This document shows, piece by piece, positions 7,043 through 10,730 of a stretch of DNA of 10,730 bases. The DNA is from Thermoanaerobaculia bacterium (GTDB taxonomy: Bacteria > Acidobacteriota > Thermoanaerobaculia > Gp7-AA8), in NCBI GenBank assembly GCA_017883215.1, contig JADGOA010000099.1, positions 1-10,730 of the forward strand, read 5' to 3'. The position numbers were made by a program, and so were the translations under genes. The notes beneath the pieces are model-generated. The model made no database searches and was not told the origin of the DNA. It saw only the letters and a list, made by a program, of their open reading frames with translations. Position 1 is the stretch's first letter, and each line of letters opens with the position of its first letter.

Positions 7043-7043
7043 A

Positions 7044-7071
7044 AGTCCTGAGTCCTGAGTCCTGAGTCCTG
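7044..7071. repeat. Four perfect tandem copies of the heptamer AGTCCTG
   Basis: AGTCCTG is repeated head-to-tail four times at 7044-7050, 7051-7057, 7058-7064 and 7065-7071, beginning one base after the infB stop and ending two bases before the terminator stem. It is non-coding and free of any other recognisable signal. Confidence 0.9.
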
Positions 7072-7073
7072 AG

Positions 7074-7101
7074 AGGGCAGGCGTTCGCGCCTGCCCTTTT
7101 T
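7074..7101 (+). terminator. Rho-independent terminator of the rimP-nusA-infB operon
   Basis: A perfect 10-bp stem, AGGGCAGGCG 7074-7083 with CGCCTGCCCT 7088-7097, is capped by the stable tetraloop TTCG and followed by five T (7097-7101). It begins 31 nt after the infB stop codon. Confidence 0.93.
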
Positions 7102-7109
7102 GTTGGAGC

Positions 7110-7164
7110 TGCTCAGTTGCTCAGTTAAGGCCTCCAACTGAGTAACTGAGTAACTGAGAAACTC
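7110..7164. repeat. Second cluster of the CTGAGTTA/G octamer repeats, forming an inverted pair
   Basis: Two direct octamers (GCTCAGTT twice, 7111-7126) face three on the other side (AACTGAGT, AACTGAGT, AACTGAGA within 7136-7160). In RNA 7110-7126 pairs with 7136-7152 over 17 positions including two G-U pairs, with a 9-nt loop. A competing 7-bp pairing, GTTGGAG 7102-7108 with CTCCAAC 7132-7138, is also possible. The unit is the same as in the inverted repeat at 1504-1693, so this family lies on both sides of the operon. Confidence 0.82.
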
Positions 7165-7201
7165 TTCTGGCCCACCAGCGTCTCCGTTAAGCTTCGCCCC
7201 C

Positions 7202-9403
7202 ATGAAGCGTGCATTGACGGTCCTGGTCGCGATTCTCCTCTTCATTCCCGCTGCTTTCGCACAGAAGAAGCAGATCACGCTGGAAACGCTGTACAACCCG
7301 ACCACCCGCGTCTACTTCAGCGGCGCGGTGCAGAGCGGGTTCGAGTGGCTCGACGATTCGACGTTCATCTGGCCGAAAACTGACGGGAAAGGCGAGCTCA
7401 TCGAGTGGGAGCGCTTCGATGCGAACAGCGGCAGGACCACGCCTCTATTTGACGTCACAAAGCTCGAGCGGGCACTGGTCGAGGCTGGGGTCGGCGAGCC
7501 TGAGGCGAAGACTGCGGCGCGACGGCGCTCGCAGACCTTCGACGCCAGGAAGAGCGCGATCGTCCTCGATGCCGCCGGCGATCTCTTCTTCTACTCGCTC
7601 TCGAAGCAGACCGCGACGCGGCTGACCTCCTCCCCGTCGCGGGAAGAGGTGGCGACCTTCAGTCCCGACGGCCAGCGCGTCGCCTTCGTCCGCGACAACA
7701 ATCTCTTCGTCGTCGACGTCGCCGGCGGACGCGAGCGGCAGCTCACGACCGACGGCAACGAACAGTTGCTCAACGGGCGCCTCGACTGGGTGTACGACGA
7801 GGAGATCTACGGGCGCGGCACGCGCATCGGCTACTGGTGGAGCCCGGACTCGAAACGGATCGCCTTCCTGCAGCTCGACGAGAAGGCGGTCCCGGTGATG
7901 ACCATCGTCGATCACATCCCGTATCACCCCGCCGTCCAGCGGTATCCCTATCCGAAAGCAGGCGACCCGAATCCGCTCGTGAAGCTGATGGTCGTTCCCG
8001 CCACCGGCGGGGACGTCGTCACCGTCGACGACGAGCGCTACTCGGCCATCGATCACCTCATCATGCGCGTCGCCTGGAACCGCGACTCCTCGGCGGTTCT
8101 GTACCAGGTCGCCAATCGCGAGCAGACCTGGATGGACCTCAATTCCGCCAATCCCTCGCGCGGCGACAACAAGACGCTGTTCCGGGAGACCACCAAAGCG
8201 TGGGTCAACGCCATCGACAATCCGGAGTTTCTTCCGGACGGCACGTTCCTCTGGCAGAGCGAGCGCTCCGGCTTCCGTCACATCTATCTTTACAAGCCCG
8301 ACGGAACGCTCATCCGACAGATCACCAACGGTGACTGGGAGGTGCGCGCGCTGCACGGCTATGACCCGAAATCGCGGACTGTCTACTTCTCCGGCACCGA
8401 GCGTACGCCGATCGGCCTCGACGTCTATCGCGTGAACCTCGACGGCACCGCTCTGCAGCGCATTTCCGACAAGCTCGGGACGCATGCGGCGAAATTCAAT
8501 CCGGCCATGACGATGTACGTCGACAACTGGAGCGATGCCACCACGCCCAACCAGGCCCGTCTCCATCGCGCCGACGGTACACTCGCCAAAATCGTCAGCG
8601 AGAACCTCGTTCCGCTCCTCGGCGAGTACGACATCACCGCCCCGCAGTTCCTCCAGGTGAAAGCGCGCGACGGTTTTGTCATGGAGGCAATGCTCATCAA
8701 GCCGGCGAACTTCGATCCGGCGAAGAAGTACCCGGTCTACGAGTACCACTACGGCGGTCCGCACGCACAGCAGGTGGTCAACTCCTGGGGCGGGACGGGA
8801 CGGCTGTTCCAGCAGATGATCGCCAACCAGGGAGTGGTGGTCTGGCTCTGCGACAACCGCGCCGCAAGCGGCAAGGGAGCCGTCTCCGCGTGGACGGTCT
8901 ACAAGCATTTCGGCGACGTCGAGCTCCGCGACATGGAAGACGGACTGGCGTGGCTGAAGACGAATCCGTGGATCGACGGCTCGCGCATCATGACTGACGG
9001 CTGGAGCTACGGCGGCTACATGACCAGCTATGCCATGACGCACAGCAAGAGCTTCATCGCCGGCATCGCCGGCGGGACCGTGTCGGACTGGCGCGACTAC
9101 GACTCGATCTACACCGAGCGCTACATGCTCATGCCGCAGAACAATCCCGACGGCTATAAGAACAGCTCACCGCGTTGGGCCGCGAAGGAGCTGTCCGGAA
9201 GGATCCTGCTTCTCCACGGCACGATCGACGACAACGTACACCTGCAGAACACCATTCAGTTCATCGACGAGCTGGAGAAGGCGGGCAAGCCGTTCGACAT
9301 GCGCCTCTACCCGCGCTCGCAGCATGGCGTCCGCGACCCCGTTCTCAACCAGGATCGCCAGCGAACGATCCTCGAATTCGTAAAGGAGAACCTGCTGCGG
9401 TAG
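7202..9403 (+). CDS. Secreted dipeptidyl-peptidase IV-type serine peptidase (family S9B)
   Basis: Encodes 733 residues, close to the usual size for DPP-IV. It starts with a signal peptide: MKR, a hydrophobic core, then AFA before Gln21, a likely signal peptidase I site. The N-terminal beta-propeller (about 50-480) contains DWVYDEE, whose E200-E201 correspond to the human E205-E206 pair that holds the substrate's free amino end. The C-terminal alpha/beta-hydrolase domain has YGGP with Y517 (oxyanion Tyr), nucleophile Ser602 in GWSYGGY, then DYDSIYTERYM matching the human S1/substrate-binding tyrosines, Asp676 in HGTIDDN and His708 in SQHG. The triad is therefore complete. Expected action is removal of N-terminal dipeptides, mainly Xaa-Pro or Xaa-Ala, from peptides in the periplasm or outside the cell. 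No Shine-Dalgarno precedes ATG 7202. TAAGCT at 7188-7193 could be a -10 element that would place the transcript start almost at the ATG, suggesting a leaderless message. It is separated from infB by a terminator. Confidence 0.95.
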   Translation: MKRALTVLVAILLFIPAAFAQKKQITLETLYNPTTRVYFSGAVQSGFEWLDDSTFIWPKTDGKGELIEWERFDANSGRTTPLFDVTKLERALVEAGVGEPEAKTAARRRSQTFDARKSAIVLDAAGDLFFYSLSKQTATRLTSSPSREEVATFSPDGQRVAFVRDNNLFVVDVAGGRERQLTTDGNEQLLNGRLDWVYDEEIYGRGTRIGYWWSPDSKRIAFLQLDEKAVPVMTIVDHIPYHPAVQRYPYPKAGDPNPLVKLMVVPATGGDVVTVDDERYSAIDHLIMRVAWNRDSSAVLYQVANREQTWMDLNSANPSRGDNKTLFRETTKAWVNAIDNPEFLPDGTFLWQSERSGFRHIYLYKPDGTLIRQITNGDWEVRALHGYDPKSRTVYFSGTERTPIGLDVYRVNLDGTALQRISDKLGTHAAKFNPAMTMYVDNWSDATTPNQARLHRADGTLAKIVSENLVPLLGEYDITAPQFLQVKARDGFVMEAMLIKPANFDPAKKYPVYEYHYGGPHAQQVVNSWGGTGRLFQQMIANQGVVVWLCDNRAASGKGAVSAWTVYKHFGDVELRDMEDGLAWLKTNPWIDGSRIMTDGWSYGGYMTSYAMTHSKSFIAGIAGGTVSDWRDYDSIYTERYMLMPQNNPDGYKNSSPRWAAKELSGRILLLHGTIDDNVHLQNTIQFIDELEKAGKPFDMRLYPRSQHGVRDPVLNQDRQRTILEFVKENLLR

Positions 9404-9406
9404 GAG

Positions 9407-9426
9407 TGCGGACGTCCTCGTCCGCA
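9407..9426. repeat. Palindromic hairpin P1, inverted partner of the hairpin at 9577-9596
   Basis: TGCGGACG 9407-9414 pairs perfectly with CGTCCGCA 9419-9426 around TCCT. The longer stretch 9403-9426, which overlaps the last base of the DPP-IV stop codon, matches the reverse complement of 9577-9600 at 23 of 24 positions. The two are an inverted pair about 150 bp apart. Confidence 0.8.
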
Positions 9427-9455
9427 GCCGCGGGGCGTCCGCGCCCCGCGGCTTT
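9427..9455 (+). terminator. Strong hairpin after the DPP-IV gene, possible terminator
   Basis: A perfect 11-bp GC stem, GCCGCGGGGCG 9427-9437 with CGCCCCGCGGC 9442-9452, has a TCCG loop. Only three T follow (9453-9455), so termination would be weak or factor-assisted. It could equally be one more member of the palindromic repeat cluster that fills this gap. Confidence 0.55.
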
Positions 9456-9504
9456 CCTGCGCAGAGTTGCCGCTCTCGATGTGTCGCAGACTCACAGCTC
9501 GGCC

Positions 9505-9528
9505 GGCACAGACAAGAGGGTCTGTGCC
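9505..9528. repeat. Palindromic hairpin P3
   Basis: GGCACAGAC 9505-9513 pairs perfectly with GTCTGTGCC 9520-9528 around a 6-nt loop. There is no T-run, so it is not a standard terminator. It lies between the two inverted copies at 9403-9426 and 9577-9600. Confidence 0.7.
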
Positions 9529-9550
9529 ACATCGCCCGGCGCAAGAAAAC

Positions 9551-9596
9551 ACGATCGGACGAGGACGTCCGATCGTTGCGGACGGGGACGTCCGCA
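9551..9596. repeat. Two adjacent palindromic hairpins, P4 and P5, sharing a GGACG-loop-CGTCC core
   Basis: P4: 9551-9561 pairs with 9566-9576 over 11 bp (CGATCGGACG/CGTCCGATCG) with loop AGGA. P5: TGCGGACG 9577-9584 pairs with CGTCCGCA 9589-9596 with loop GGGA. They abut with no spacer and share the GGACG-tetraloop-CGTCC core with P1, so they look like diverged members of one repeat family. Confidence 0.8.
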
Positions 9597-9625
9597 CTCC
9601 ATCACCCATCCTACGCGACGGCGCT

Positions 9626-9674
9626 CACCGGCTTCAGCCGGTGTCTGCGCCTATCCTGGCCATGGACACCGGCT
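9626..9674. repeat. Overlapping palindromes with two exclusive foldings
   Basis: CACCGGC 9626-9632 pairs with GCCGGTG 9637-9643 around TTCA. The right arm is shared with a longer alternative: AGCCGGTGTC 9636-9645 pairs perfectly with GACACCGGCT 9665-9674. Only one can form at a time. The element lies about 80-125 nt before the aminotransferase start. Beyond the palindromes, the rest of the gap 9404-9750 shows no open frame or clear promoter. Confidence 0.65.
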
Positions 9675-9750
9675 CGTTCGGCACGCCTACGCGGCACGTC
9701 CTTCGCACCTAAACTTTGCCTGAGCAAGAACATCAATGTGAAGTGAACGA

Positions 9751-10730
9751 ATGACGACTTTCGACCAGCTCCAGGCCGGGCAGGCGCTCGGGCTCTCACG
9801 GCGTGCGCACCTGATGCCGGCCTCGCCGATTCGCCGGCTCTCTCCGCTCGCCGACGCGGCAAAAGCGCGCGGCACGCACGTGTATCACCTCAACATCGGC
9901 CAGCCCGACATCGAGACCCCGGCGTGCATGCGCTCGCGCCTGCGGGAGATCGAGGCCAGGGTTCTCGCATACTCCCCATCCGGCGGAACCGCGGAGTACC
10001 TGAAATCGCTGCAGCATTACTACTCGCGCCGCCTGGGTCTCGACCTCGCAACCGACCAGATCCTGGCGACGACCGGTGGCAGCGAAGCGATTCTTTTCGC
10101 CTTCATCGCCTGCGCGAACGAGGGCGACGACGTTCTCGTCATCGAGCCTTTCTACGCGAACTACCGCGCCTTCTCGACCATGGCGGGCCTGAACATCGTC
10201 CCGGTCACGAGCCGTAGTCGCAGTGGATTCCGGATGCCCGCGCGGGAGGCGTTCGAGCGCGCACTCACTCGGCGGACACGCCTCGTGATCATCTGCAACC
10301 CCAACAACCCGACCGGCACCGTCTACACGCCCGAAGAGTTGGCGATGGTGGCGGCGTTCTGCCGGGAGCACGGGCTGTTCCTGATCTCCGACGAGGTTTA
10401 CCGCGAGTTCGTTTACGACGGGCGGCGGGCCGTGAGCGCGCTGGAGCTGAAGGACTCCGAAGACATGGTCATCGTCGTCGACAGCTTGTCCAAGCGCTAC
10501 AGCGCCTGCGGCATCCGCCTCGGCGCGCTGGTCACGCGCAACCGCGCTGTTTACGACGCCGCCCTGCGGATGGCCCAGGGCCGCCTCTCGCCGCCCGGGC
10601 TGGCGCAGTTCATCGCCGTCGGCGCCGAAAATCTCGGGGAGGAGTACACGCGCGACGTGGTCAAGGAGTACCAGCACCGGCGCGACGTGCTCTTCGAGGG
10701 ACTGTGCTCGATTCCGGGCGTATCGTTGGA
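9751..10730 (+). CDS. PLP-dependent aminotransferase, class I/II (aspartate aminotransferase-like), 3' end outside window
   Basis: The frame runs open from ATG 9751 to the right edge, giving 326 residues of a protein usually near 390-430. It is a fold-type I PLP enzyme that transfers an amino group between an amino acid and a 2-oxo acid. Visible landmarks: LNIGQPDIETP (47-57), YSPSGGTAEYL (74-84), the cofactor-contact TTGGSEAI (107-114), NPNNPTG (183-189), SDEVYREF with D214 and Y217, and the Schiff-base lysine K248 in SLSKRYSACGIRLGAL, followed by LSPPGLAQ. The SLSKRYSACGxRxG form suggests the branch commonly annotated as aspartate aminotransferase, but the substrate cannot be read from sequence. 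An in-frame TGA at 9739-9741 rules out a longer start. AAGTGA just upstream is only a weak Shine-Dalgarno. Codon use and GC match the neighbours, and no functional tie to DPP-IV is evident beyond a possible role in amino-acid use. Confidence 0.93.
   Translation, partial: MTTFDQLQAGQALGLSRRAHLMPASPIRRLSPLADAAKARGTHVYHLNIGQPDIETPACMRSRLREIEARVLAYSPSGGTAEYLKSLQHYYSRRLGLDLATDQILATTGGSEAILFAFIACANEGDDVLVIEPFYANYRAFSTMAGLNIVPVTSRSRSGFRMPAREAFERALTRRTRLVIICNPNNPTGTVYTPEELAMVAAFCREHGLFLISDEVYREFVYDGRRAVSALELKDSEDMVIVVDSLSKRYSACGIRLGALVTRNRAVYDAALRMAQGRLSPPGLAQFIAVGAENLGEEYTRDVVKEYQHRRDVLFEGLCSIPGVSL

Noticed and set aside
5938..7065. Forward open frame of 375 codons in another frame within infB
   Set aside because: It is Arg/Gly-rich low-complexity translation overlapping the conserved IF2 G and C domains, i.e. 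a frame shadow.
7445..9043. Long antisense open frame opposite the DPP-IV gene
   Set aside because: It is a codon-bias shadow of a gene with intact catalytic motifs on the + strand. No start signal or domain is visible.
9796..10677. Antisense open frame opposite the aminotransferase
   Set aside because: The + strand frame carries all PLP-enzyme motifs including the lysine. The antisense product has no recognisable feature.

Overview
The window is a high-GC bacterial chromosome segment, roughly 60-65% G+C by eye, with all genes on the + strand. At its centre is the translation/transcription operon rimP-nusA-infB (1828-7042). Upstream lie the 3' end of a secreted-protein gene and a PilZ-domain gene. 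Downstream lie a secreted dipeptidyl-peptidase IV-type enzyme and the 5' part of a PLP-dependent aminotransferase that runs off the right edge. I saw no tRNA, rRNA, CRISPR array, insertion sequence or phage gene. The extracellular module at the left edge, the two-part PilZ protein and the short tandem or palindromic intergenic repeats suggest Acidobacteriota. This is a judgement from style, not proof; other deep high-GC Gram-negative phyla remain possible.

Layout: 1-566 is the C-terminal end of a secreted protein, closed by a clear intrinsic terminator (591-625). 737-1498 encodes a PilZ protein with canonical c-di-GMP-binding motifs and an unrecognised conserved-looking C-terminal region. 1499-1827 is non-coding: a 190-bp inverted repeat built from 8-bp units (1504-1693), a candidate promoter (1730-1758) and a leader with a terminator hairpin just before rimP plus an upstream segment that can pair with its left arm, i.e. 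attenuator architecture. nusA starts 60 nt after rimP and infB 88 nt after nusA. A second strong terminator (7074-7101) closes the operon. It sits between a 4x7-bp tandem repeat and another cluster of the same 8-bp repeat family, so that family flanks the operon on both sides. The DPP-IV gene (7202-9403) follows. The 347-bp gap before the aminotransferase (9751 to edge) is packed with at least six perfect hairpins.

The operon genes act together: RimP matures the 30S subunit, NusA controls RNA polymerase pausing, termination and antitermination, and IF2 places initiator tRNA. A transcription attenuator ahead of rimP would suit an operon encoding its own termination factor. I see no rnpM/ylxR between nusA and infB, and no rbfA or truB after infB.

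Most of the window is ordinary core-genome content. The points most worth a second look are the rimP leader, the octamer repeats around the operon, an apparent internal duplication in the NusA N-terminal domain, the repeat-built acidic NusA tail, the PilZ partner domain and the palindrome cluster at 9403-9674.
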